Both the position numbers and the translations under genes were made by a program. This document shows, one piece after another, positions 29,301-36,641 of a stretch of DNA of 64,000 bases (positions are counted from its first letter, which is position 1; each line of letters starts with the position of its first letter). Origin of the DNA: Aegicerativicinus sediminis (lineage in GTDB: Bacteria > Bacteroidota > Bacteroidia > Flavobacteriales > Flavobacteriaceae); NCBI RefSeq assembly GCF_015476115.1, contig NZ_CP064295.1:3900001-3964000 (forward strand). The letters are read 5' to 3'. The notes below the pieces were generated by a model that saw only the letters and a program-made list of their open reading frames with translations, did not search any database and was not told the origin of the DNA.

Positions 29301-32300
29301 ACTGGTCGAAGGCGAAGTCAACGTCGGGCTCTAGCTCGCCCATGTTGCTGCACGCCCCGTCGATGCCGTTGGTGTAGCTCACGCTTGGAGCCTCCCATCC
29401 GTCCGCAGTGGTACAGTCAACGCTGGCTGGGAAGCCTGGGTCGACGATCTCCGCAGCTGGCGCCGGGTCAACGTTTATTACGTACTGTGCGTACAATGCG
29501 TTCTCGCACTGGTCTACGCCGCTATAGGTAACTGTGATCGTTCCGCCGCACTGGTCGAAGGCGAAGTCAACGTCGGGCTCTAGCTCGCCGCTTATGTTGC
29601 ACGCCCCGTCGATGCCGTTGGTGTAGCTCACGCTTGGAGCCTCCCATCCGTCTGCAGTGGTACAGTCAACGCTGGCTGGGAAGCCTGGGTCGACGACCTC
29701 CGCAGCTGGCGCTGGGTCAACGGTTATTACGTACTGTGCGTACAATGCGTTCTCGCACTGGTCTACGCCGCTATAGGTAACTGTGATCGTTCCGCCGCAC
29801 TGGTCGAAGGCGAAGTCAACGTCGGGCTCAAGCTCGCCCATGTTGCTGCACGCCCCGTCGATGCCGTTGGTGTAGCTCACGCTTGGAGCCTCCCATCCGT
29901 CTGCAGTGGTACAGTCAACGCTGGCTGGGAAGCCTGGGTCGACGATCTCCGCAGCTGGCGCCGGGTCAACGTTTATTACGTACTGTGCGTACAATGCGTT
30001 CTCGCACTGGTCTACGCCGCTATAGGTAACTGTGATCGTTCCGCCGCACTGGTCGAAGGCGAAGTCAACGTCGGGCTCTAGCTCGCCCATGTTGCTGCAC
30101 GCCCCGTCGATGCCGTTGGTGTAGCTCACGCTTGGAGCCTCCCATCCGTCCGCAGTGGTACAGTCAACGCTGGCTGGGAAGCCTGGGTCGACGATCTCCG
30201 CAGCTGGCGCCGGGTCAACGTTTATTACGTACTGTGCGTACAATGCGTTCTCGCACTGGTCTACGCCGCTATAGGTAACTGTGATCGTTCCGCCGCACTG
30301 GTCGAAGGCGAAGTCAACGTCGGGCTCTAGCTCGCCCATGTTGCTGCACGCCCCGTCGATGCCGTTGGTGTAGCTCACGCTTGGAGCCTCCCATCCGTCC
30401 GCAGTGGTACAGTCAACGCTGGCTGGGAAGCCTGGGTCGACGATCTCCGCAGCTGGCGCCGGGTCAACGTTTATTACGTACTGTGCGTACAATGCGTTCT
30501 CGCACTGGTCTACGCCGCTATAGGTAACTGTGATCGTTCCGCCGCACTGGTCGAAGGCGAAGTCAACGTCGGGCTCTAGCTCGCCGCTTATGTTGCACGC
30601 CCCGTCGATGCCGTTGGTGTAGCTCACGCTTGGAGCCTCCCATCCGTCTGCAGTGGTACAGTCAACGCTGGCTGGGAAGCCTGGGTCGACGACCTCCGCA
30701 GCTGGCGCTGGGTCAACGGTTATCGTCTGTTCAACCTCAATGAAGTTCTCGCATTCATCCTCTACTCTATATGTTCTTGTGAAAGACCCACCGCAGATAC
30801 CTGGATGTTCAGTGTCGCCCACGAAGGTAACGGTAACATCGCTACATGAATCTGAAGCTGTTACAGCATTAACATCCGGCTCTGGAATAGCTCCACAGGC
30901 AACCTCTATGTCATCGATACTGGCTTCTGGATCGGTCTCATCATAATCTCTATAATATTTGATCGTATGCTCGGCTGTATTGCCACAGGCATCCGTAACA
31001 GAGAAGGTATATTCCCTGTACTGTCTGCACTCATTGACCTGGATAACAGGACCCGCCACAGGATCGTTCGGATGGTTAGGGTTGAACTCCGTCCATACAG
31101 ACTGGGTTCCGGCCTTATCAAGACCACCATCGACCATCACTCCGCAGTTGTCAGTCCACTTGATGTTGACCTTGTCAGGCCATGGCTGGCACCAGCCAAC
31201 AGTAGAACGGTCACCAAGGTCACCCTCGAATACAGGGGCTTGGTCGTCAGATTTCCTGCTAACAGTAACAGTCTCAGTATCTGTGTTTCCACAGCCATCA
31301 TTTACAGTAAATGTATATAATCTGTATTCTGTACATCCATCACTTGATAATTCAACCCCACCGTCAGACATTAGATCTCCACCAACAGCACAATTATCTG
31401 TCCAGGTAGTTTCTAAATATTCTGGCCAAGGCTGATTACACAATTCTAACATATAATCATCTAAATCAGCAATTTCAGGAGCAGTATTATCTATAACAGT
31501 AATAGTTTGAGTTGCATTAATGGTTCGACCACAAGCATCAGTGTAAGTATAATTTACTTCGAACTGACCACAATTCCCTTCAAATTCATCAGCAACCCCT
31601 TGAACGCTTCCACTTATTTCACAAGCACCATCATTTCCATTTGAGAAGGAAAGCATACCGGGAACAAATGAACTAAGTTCCTCACAAGCAACTTCCAAAT
31701 TATCTAACTGATCAAATACTGGAGCTGGGGCTGGATCAACATTAATTGTGTATTCCGCAAATAGGCTGTTCTCGCACTCATCGGTTCCCCTGTAGGTGAC
31801 CGTGATGGAACCGCCGCACTCAGTGAAGTTGTAGTCAACCTCGCCGGACAGGCTTCCAGAGATGGCGCATTCACCATCCAAGCCGTTTGTATATTGAACG
31901 TCAGGGGCATTCCAACCGTCCGCAGTGTCACAGCTGACGCTGTCTGGGAAGTTCGGATCAACTATCGATGGCGCAGGTGCAGGATTAACAGAAATTGTCC
32001 TGCTATGGGTAATGGTCCTTTGGCAATCGTCCGTATAGGTCCAAGTCTCAGTATAGCTGCCGCCACAAGCGTCATGGCTGCCAGTGATCTGGCCTACCAC
32101 ACTACCGCTTATTGCACATGAACCGTCCTCACCATTGCTATAGCCCAATTCCATTCCTGCAGGTGCACCGTCGACACAGTCGATGGACATATCACCTGGC
32201 ATAGAATCAAAGCTTGCCTGAGGAGCAGGATCAACGTTAATTGTGTATTCCGCAAATAGGCTGTTCTCGCACTCATCGGTTCCCCTGTAGGTGACCGTGA

Positions 32301-35300
32301 TGGAACCGCCGCACTCAGTGAAGTTGTAGTCAACCTCGCCGGACAGGCTTCCAGAGATGGCGCATTCACCATCCAAGCCGTTTGTATATTGAACGTCAGG
32401 CGCATTCCAACCGTCCGCAGTGTCACAGCTGACGCTGTCTGGGAAGTTCGGATCAACTATCGATGGCGCAGGTGCAGGATTAACAGAAATTGTCCTGCTA
32501 TGGGTAATGGTCCTTTGGCAATCGTCCGTATAGGTCCAAGTCTCAGTATAGCTGCCGCCACAAGCGTCATGGCTGCCAGTGATCTGGCCTACCACACTAC
32601 CGCTTATTGCACATGAACCGTCCTCACCATTGCTATAGCCCAATTCCATTCCTGCAGGTGCACCGTCGACACAGTCGATGGACATATCACCTGGCATAGA
32701 ATCAAAGCTTGCCTGAGGAGCAGGATCAACGTTAATTGTGTATTCCGCAAATAGGCTGTTCTCGCACTCATCGGTTCCCCTGTAGGTGACCGTGATGGAA
32801 CCGCCGCACTCAGTGAAGTTGTAGTCAACCTCGCCGGACAGGCTTCCAGAGATGGCGCATTCACCATCCAAGCCGTTTGTATATTGAACGTCAGGGGCAT
32901 TCCAACCGTCCGCAGTGTCACAGCTGACGCTGTCTGGGAAGTTCGGATCAACTATCGATGGCGCAGGTGCAGGATTAACAGAAATTGTCCTGCTATGGGT
33001 AATGGTCCTTTGGCAATCGTCCGTATAGGTCCAAGTCTCAGTATAGCTGCCGCCACAAGCGTCATGGCTGCCAGTGATCTGGCCTACCACACTACCGCTT
33101 ATTGCACATGAACCGTCCTCACCATTGCTATAGCCCAATTCCATTCCTGCAGGTGCACCGTCGACACAGTCGATGGACATATCACCTGGCATAGAATCAA
33201 AGCTTGCCTGAGGAGCAGGATCAACGTTAATTGTGTATTCCGCAAATAGGCTGTTCTCGCACTCATCGGTTCCCCTGTAGGTGACCGTGATGGAACCGCC
33301 GCACTCAGTGAAGTTGTAGTCAACCTCGCCGGACAGGCTTCCAGAGATGGCGCATTCACCATCCAAGCCGTTTGTATACTGAACGTCAGGCGCATTCCAA
33401 CCGTCCGCAGTGTCACAGCTGACGCTGTCTGGGAAGTTCGGATCAACTATCGATGGCGCAGGTGCAGGATTAACAGAAATTGTCTGCTCAATTTCAATAA
33501 AGTTCTCGCATTCATCCTCTACCCTATATGTTCTTGTGAAAGACCCGCCGCAGATACCTGGATGTTCAGTGTCGCCTAGGAAAGTAACGGTAACATCGCT
33601 ACATGAATCTGAAGCTGTTACAGCATTAACATCCGGCTCAGGAATGGCTCCACATGCTACTTCAATATCATCTATACTAGCTATTGGATCAGTTTCATCA
33701 TAATCTCTATAATATTTAATGGTATGGGTAACATTATTACCACATGCATCGGTAACAGAAAAAGTATACTCTCTGTACTGTCTGCACTCATCAACTTGCA
33801 TCACAGGACCAGCTACCGGATCATTTGGATGGTTCGGGTTGAACTCTGTCCAAACGGATTGACCGCCCGCATTTGCAAGCTCACCATCTACCATCACGCC
33901 GCAATTATCGGTCCACTTTATGTTTACCTTGTCAGGCCATGGCTGACACCAGCCAACTAATGCACGGTCGTTCAAATCACCTTCCAATACTGGAGGTTCA
34001 TCATCATTATTCCATGTATAAGTTACGGTTACTGGCTCGGCAGGAGTTCCGCAATCATCGCTCACCGTTGCAGTATAAGTTAACATACTTGTACAACCAT
34101 CGATAATTGTTTCACCGGTTTCAACCAATACTACTCCAACACCACAATTATCCGTTGCCTCAAACGTTGGAACCGGTATCGATTCTGGCTTACATCCTAG
34201 ATCGAAACCATCTTCAGGCCCACTAGTTTGAGAAATGACAGGAGCTTCAACATCAACTGTCCAAGTATAAGTAACCTGAACTTCATCAGCAGCATTTTCA
34301 CAATCATCACTGTAAGAAGCCGTAAAGGTTTGAGATCTTGAACATCCATCTACAACTATATCACCTGCATTAACAGTAACAGGACCAACCTCACAGTTAT
34401 CTTCAGCCGTGAAAGAAGGTGTGGGAATTTCACTTGGGTTACATCCTAAGTCTGTTCCATCATCTGGACCTCCGGTTTGAGTTATGGTAGGTGCCTCAGA
34501 ATCTCCATAAACGGTAAAGGTTGATTGGCAAGCGGCAGATTGATCACAAGAGTCATCTACAAAATAGGCAACTGTTATTTCATCTCCGCATTTATCCGGA
34601 ACAGGAATATCGTTAATTGAGCCAACCGGCATAAATTCACTTCCATTTAATGAATATTGGAAGGATTCGGTTGCTCCTTCTTCACCAATATAAGTGAAGG
34701 AATTTAAGAATGTATCAAACTGAGAATTAATGTCATCTTGAGAAGCACATGCCATTACTGGAACATCAGCAGGACAATTAGCGGCAAGCTCAGGACAAAT
34801 TTCCTCATACTCGCATTCCTTGATTTTAAAGTTTAAACTTCCATTAGTTAAAGTGTCATAGAACAATGCTATATAATATACATTGTAAACATCTTCACCA
34901 ATAGCAGCAGCATCATAGGACCATGCTTCATATTGATTTTTGTCACTACAGGTAACAATATGCTCTGGAAGTAAATCTGTACATCTTGCAGGATCACTCA
35001 AAGCTTCATAAACTGTTGAATAATCTTCACCTAATTTAAAGCTTCCTCCATGATAAAGAAACCAACTATCAACCGCACCAACGGCTTGAATTTTTGTTCC
35101 TTTAACTCCAGGAGGAGTAGCAAATACTATCCATTGCAAATACTTTCCCGTAGGACAATTCCCAGAAGCAAATAATTGCTCATAAGTCAAATCCTCTGCC
35201 GTCCGTGCTCCATTCCCAATTCTGGAGGGTCCATCACCTGGATAAAGCACTTCATTGGGTTTGTACATCAAATCATTAACATTTTCAGCGGCATCTGCTG

Positions 35301-35586
35301 AAGCGTCAATACCACATCCATCGGTATCCGCAGCATTGGTACAGGCAATTAAACCTGATTCTACGGCACCACTGTTAGAACAGTAGACTTTTGCCATACA
35401 AGGTGAAGTTCCATGTCCATCAACCATGTTTGGCTGACATTCAATTGGGGAAGATTCACATTGGGCGTAGGTCTGTTCAACAGAAAATGTCAAAAAAAGA
35501 ATAAGGGTAAGCCAAAAGGCAAAACCCTTGGTTGAAAACAAACAACATCGATCTGTTGAATGTTTTACAGAAGTAAAATTTAACAT
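25846..35586 (-). CDS. N-terminal part of giant HYR-like, cysteine-rich T9SS surface protein
   Basis: 3,246 codons from ATG 35586. A long signal peptide (about 1-42, hydrophobic core FWLTLILFLTF, ending TYAQ) leads to an N-terminal domain (about 43-270) unlike the repeats. HYR-like domains follow (APTITQTGGPDDGTDLGC pattern) and a GWCQPWPDKVNIKWTDNC domain that occurs three times. Next come three and a half 165-residue repeats and a first seven-unit array of 83-residue repeats. After this are four ACLSQEEVN-type domains, and then a second copy of the 2.8-kb block. Every repeat has an even number of cysteines, as expected for disulfides outside the cell. It probably forms a long surface fibre or adhesin. 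The last eight codons follow an extra G. Confidence 0.88.
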   Translation of the reverse strand: MLNFTSVKHSTDRCCLFSTKGFAFWLTLILFLTFSVEQTYAQCESSPIECQPNMVDGHGTSPCMAKVYCSNSGAVESGLIACTNAADTDGCGIDASADAAENVNDLMYKPNEVLYPGDGPSRIGNGARTAEDLTYEQLFASGNCPTGKYLQWIVFATPPGVKGTKIQAVGAVDSWFLYHGGSFKLGEDYSTVYEALSDPARCTDLLPEHIVTCSDKNQYEAWSYDAAAIGEDVYNVYYIALFYDTLTNGSLNFKIKECEYEEICPELAANCPADVPVMACASQDDINSQFDTFLNSFTYIGEEGATESFQYSLNGSEFMPVGSINDIPVPDKCGDEITVAYFVDDSCDQSAACQSTFTVYGDSEAPTITQTGGPDDGTDLGCNPSEIPTPSFTAEDNCEVGPVTVNAGDIVVDGCSRSQTFTASYSDDCENAADEVQVTYTWTVDVEAPVISQTSGPEDGFDLGCKPESIPVPTFEATDNCGVGVVLVETGETIIDGCTSMLTYTATVSDDCGTPAEPVTVTYTWNNDDEPPVLEGDLNDRALVGWCQPWPDKVNIKWTDNCGVMVDGELANAGGQSVWTEFNPNHPNDPVAGPVMQVDECRQYREYTFSVTDACGNNVTHTIKYYRDYDETDPIASIDDIEVACGAIPEPDVNAVTASDSCSDVTVTFLGDTEHPGICGGSFTRTYRVEDECENFIEIEQTISVNPAPAPSIVDPNFPDSVSCDTADGWNAPDVQYTNGLDGECAISGSLSGEVDYNFTECGGSITVTYRGTDECENSLFAEYTINVDPAPQASFDSMPGDMSIDCVDGAPAGMELGYSNGEDGSCAISGSVVGQITGSHDACGGSYTETWTYTDDCQRTITHSRTISVNPAPAPSIVDPNFPDSVSCDTADGWNAPDVQYTNGLDGECAISGSLSGEVDYNFTECGGSITVTYRGTDECENSLFAEYTINVDPAPQASFDSMPGDMSIDCVDGAPAGMELGYSNGEDGSCAISGSVVGQITGSHDACGGSYTETWTYTDDCQRTITHSRTISVNPAPAPSIVDPNFPDSVSCDTADGWNAPDVQYTNGLDGECAISGSLSGEVDYNFTECGGSITVTYRGTDECENSLFAEYTINVDPAPQASFDSMPGDMSIDCVDGAPAGMELGYSNGEDGSCAISGSVVGQITGSHDACGGSYTETWTYTDDCQRTITHSRTISVNPAPAPSIVDPNFPDSVSCDTADGWNAPDVQYTNGLDGECAISGSLSGEVDYNFTECGGSITVTYRGTDECENSLFAEYTINVDPAPAPVFDQLDNLEVACEELSSFVPGMLSFSNGNDGACEISGSVQGVADEFEGNCGQFEVNYTYTDACGRTINATQTITVIDNTAPEIADLDDYMLELCNQPWPEYLETTWTDNCAVGGDLMSDGGVELSSDGCTEYRLYTFTVNDGCGNTDTETVTVSRKSDDQAPVFEGDLGDRSTVGWCQPWPDKVNIKWTDNCGVMVDGGLDKAGTQSVWTEFNPNHPNDPVAGPVIQVNECRQYREYTFSVTDACGNTAEHTIKYYRDYDETDPEASIDDIEVACGAIPEPDVNAVTASDSCSDVTVTFVGDTEHPGICGGSFTRTYRVEDECENFIEVEQTITVDPAPAAEVVDPGFPASVDCTTADGWEAPSVSYTNGIDGACNISGELEPDVDFAFDQCGGTITVTYSGVDQCENALYAQYVINVDPAPAAEIVDPGFPASVDCTTADGWEAPSVSYTNGIDGACSNMGELEPDVDFAFDQCGGTITVTYSGVDQCENALYAQYVINVDPAPAAEIVDPGFPASVDCTTADGWEAPSVSYTNGIDGACSNMGELEPDVDFAFDQCGGTITVTYSGVDQCENALYAQYVINVDPAPAAEIVDPGFPASVDCTTADGWEAPSVSYTNGIDGACSNMGELEPDVDFAFDQCGGTITVTYSGVDQCENALYAQYVITVDPAPAAEVVDPGFPASVDCTTADGWEAPSVSYTNGIDGACNISGELEPDVDFAFDQCGGTITVTYSGVDQCENALYAQYVINVDPAPAAEIVDPGFPASVDCTTADGWEAPSVSYTNGIDGACSNMGELEPDVDFAFDQCGGTITVTYSGVDQCENALYAQYVINVDPAPAAEIVDPGFPASVDCTTADGWEAPSVSYTNGIDGACSNMGELEPDVDFAFDQCGGTITVTYSGVDQCENALYAQYVINVDPAPEAEVDVPSLPTELTCLQADAFMAPSATFSNGSDGQCVIEGVLEASVTENWTSCGGTITVEYIGQDNCERPLYAGPYEITVLPMPQARFAPLEDIEISCEELDSFEPGTLGYSNQTGGGSLGLTCAIRGRTTGVADPFDASCGQFNVTYTFTDTCGRTITHVQVVTVVDEVNPEITQTGGPENGTDLGCNPAEIPVPEFMATDNCAVGEVTVTPGDIIENGCSRSQTFTATVMDNCDNPAEPVMVTYHWLEAAPIELTPPADLTIGACMSQDEVDEAFADWLAEGTAEGGCDLQVENDAEEAPSYCGGDVTVTWTATSVCGEPVIKSAKFGVEAADPVVLTPPADKTLEACLTQEEVNNEYAAWLESAMATGGCDLNVTNNAPAAPSFCGGEITVTFSANSSCEPMKTADAIFKVTAASKVVVVPPADETVDACLSQEEVNGLFAAWLAKGSAEGGCDLVVTTDTGNGGPSRVADSHIDAPSACGGEVTVRWTATSSCEDPVYGSATFTVPASPEVEVNVPEDVTVSACDMDIQDKWNEFLEGFSVDGGCDPSGEFETEPMMPEVCGGSVTLTYLVSDYCYDGSEHTAKFTITPDDEAPVITQVGGPEDGTYLDCNPEFIPVPEFTATDNCSVGEVVVTPGPVVEDECGRSQTFTATVSDDCGNSAVPVEVTYTWKSDDQAPVFEGDLGDRSTVGWCQPWPDKVNIKWTDNCGVMVDGGLDKAGTQSVWTEFNPNHPNDPVAGPVIQVNECRQYREYTFSVTDACGNTAEHTIKYYRDYDETDPEASIDDIEVACGAIPEPDVNAVTASDSCSDVTVTFVGDTEHPGICGGSFTRTYRVEDECENFIEVEQTITVDPAPAAEVVDPGFPASVDCTTADGWEAPSVSYTNGIDGACNISGELEPDVDFAFDQCGGTITVTYSGVDQCENALYAQYVINVDPAPAAEIVDPGFPASVDCTTADGWEAPSVSYTNGIDGACSNMGELEPDVDFAFDQCGGTITVTYSGVDQCENALYAQYVINVDPAPAAEIVDPRLPSQR
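28450..31256 (-). repeat. 2.8-kb intragenic duplication, N-terminal copy
   Basis: Partner of 24141-26939, displaced by about 4,317 bp. A diverged third relative of its GDLGDRSTVGWCQPWPDK segment lies at about 33480-33990 (GDLNDRALVGWCQPWPDK). The unique 1.5 kb between the copies (26940-28449) encodes the ACLSQEEVN-type domains. Confidence 0.93.
28969..30711 (-). repeat. Tandem array 1: seven 249-bp coding repeats
   Basis: Same anchor at 28969, 29218, 29467, 29716, 29965, 30214, 30463 and 30712, every 249 bp without exception. In protein order the units run NISG, SNMG, SNMG, SNMG, NISG, SNMG, SNMG, a 4+3 higher-order pattern. The NISG units also carry AEVVDP instead of AEIVDP. Confidence 0.97.
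31981..33465 (-). repeat. Three tandem 495-bp coding repeats
   Basis: The anchor aggattaaca recurs at 31981, 32476, 32971 and 33466, exactly 495 bp apart. Each unit encodes 165 residues made of two HYR-like halves: one with PNFPDSVSCDTADGWNAPD, the other with SFDSMPGDMSIDCVDG. A half unit continues down to about 31735. The copies are almost identical at the DNA level. Confidence 0.95.
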
Positions 35587-35670
35587 AACCTAATAAGTTT
35601 TGATTAATAACTAAACCAAAACATAGAGCATGTCAGTTTAAAAATATACGTAAAATTGGAGCAATGATGC

Positions 35671-35715
35671 GCTATTAATCATTACTTCGCCACGGAAAGT
35701 GGCAGGCTATTAATC
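35671..35715 (-). promoter_or_regulatory. Hairpin flanked by 10-bp direct repeats in the giant gene's leader
   Basis: The direct repeat gctattaatc (35671-35680 and 35706-35715) brackets a 5-bp stem GCCAC / GTGGC with a 5-nt loop (35689-35703). It lies 100-130 nt upstream of the giant gene's ATG, inside the likely 5' untranslated region. Function unknown. Confidence 0.45.
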
Positions 35716-35775
35716 TGGTTAAATACTGATTTTCAAATCAAATAGATTGAAGCATATTGTATTTAAACAATTAAC

Positions 35776-35783
35776 CAAATATA
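35776..35783 (-). promoter_or_regulatory. Candidate -7 box for the giant gene
   Basis: The minus strand reads TATATTTG, a TAnnTTTG match about 190 bp before the ATG. A TTTTGTG stands 13 bp upstream, closer than the usual 17-20, so the -33 element is uncertain. The implied leader is about 185 nt. Confidence 0.4.
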
Positions 35784-35893
35784 GATATTAAATTCACAAA
35801 ATAATCATCAAAATTTGTATTTTTTAATTTTGTAAGATTTTTCTTTCCTTAACTTGCAATACACAGAATTTTTGGGACTTTCTGTAATTTTTG

Positions 35894-35926
35894 AGCAAAA
35901 AAAAAGAGTGTTGGAGAACACTCTTT
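35894..35926 (-). terminator. Terminator of the acyltransferase-KdnB-HAD-kdsB transcript
   Basis: Perfect stem AAAGAGTGTT / AACACTCTTT (35903-35912 with 35917-35926), loop ggag. On the minus strand it ends in a nine-T run. It lies 160 bp beyond the stop at 36087. The 160 bp between (35927-36086) hold no convincing gene. Confidence 0.82.
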
Positions 35927-36086
35927 GTCATAGCTGAACATCTGTTTCTTTTTAGGGACTATGCAGTTTACTTTATGTTTCAGTTGTTCATTAACAAAAT
36001 TGCAAACTCCATGCCAAAATCCTTAATTATATCCATTAGAAATTTAACTCAAATTAAATTTATACTATGGGAATAATATTCAATTT

Positions 36087-36635
36087 TTAGGAATATTCCG
36101 GAATTTTACCGACCACTCCCCTATAGAAATTTTTGATGAAGGCAAAATCAGAATCTTGGTCGTCTGTGGGGAAAAAGGGTTCAGAAATCTTATTTACTTT
36201 ATTTTGAAAATCTAGCGTAAACATTATTATTGGAACTCCTGCTCTTTTTGCAATATGGTAAAAACCGGTTTTCCATTGAGTTACTTTTTTCCTGGTCCCT
36301 TCTGGTGCTAAGGCTAGACGGAATTCGTTCTTTTCTTCAAACAATGCCGCAATAGCTTCTGTTTTATTTTGTCCCGAGGTCCTATCCAGCGGAGACCCTC
36401 CAACAGCTCTAAAATACCATCCGAATGGCCATTTAAAAAGCTCTTTTTTGGCCACGAAATGAACCTTTAAACCCACAATCTTCCTTAATAACAAACCAAT
36501 GTAGAAATCGTGCCAGCTTGTATGTGGAGCAGCAATTATTACAGCCTTTTTGTAAACATCTTTAGAGAAATCTGTATTTCCCTCAATACGCCAACCTAGC
36601 AACTTGAAATAAATGAATTTGGCTAACCACCCCAT
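36087..36635 (-). CDS. 1-acyl-sn-glycerol-3-phosphate acyltransferase-like protein (PlsC family)
   Basis: A 182-residue membrane-associated acyltransferase. Motif I HTSWHD (His38 to Asp43, the HX4D catalytic motif), the block-II region PLDRTSGQ and motif III APEGTR are present. It is shorter than typical PlsC (about 240), like the compact Bacteroidota form. The ATG at 36635 is preferred over TTG 36641. It follows the KdnB-like gene by 6 bp, then HAD and kdsB upstream, so a role in lipid A or Kdo-related envelope lipid is possible but inferred. Confidence 0.87.
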   Translation of the reverse strand: MGWLAKFIYFKLLGWRIEGNTDFSKDVYKKAVIIAAPHTSWHDFYIGLLLRKIVGLKVHFVAKKELFKWPFGWYFRAVGGSPLDRTSGQNKTEAIAALFEEKNEFRLALAPEGTRKKVTQWKTGFYHIAKRAGVPIIMFTLDFQNKVNKISEPFFPTDDQDSDFAFIKNFYRGVVGKIPEYS

Positions 36636-36641
36636 AAGCAA

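Larger units (their letters stand above)
22503..35586 (-). other. Complete locus of the giant HYR-like T9SS surface protein, interrupted by three 1-base indels
   Basis: Three coding pieces on the minus strand form one gene. Comparing identical repeat units shows an extra G near 25866 (four Gs where sister units have three), a missing G near 25754 and an extra T near 25183. Correcting these gives one frame of about 4,360 residues. It contains a signal peptide, an N-terminal region, HYR-like repeats, a 495-bp repeat array, two seven-unit 249-bp arrays inside a duplicated 2.8-kb block, and a type A sorting domain. The indels are single-base and in homopolymers within near-identical repeats, so sequencing or assembly error is the simplest cause. 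Real frameshifts would leave the N-terminal piece without its export signal. Confidence 0.85.

Noticed and set aside
24651-30711. Regular repeats suggestive of a CRISPR array
   Set aside because: The period is 249 bp, without unique spacers, and wholly coding.
35671-35715. Direct repeats around the hairpin as a transposon target duplication
   Set aside because: The insert would be only 25 bp, with no terminal inverted repeats or transposase, so I list it as a possible regulatory structure instead.
35891-36076. 61-codon plus-strand frame opposite the 3' side of the acyltransferase gene
   Set aside because: Its first codons are the terminator hairpin of the minus-strand operon, so it is a chance frame.
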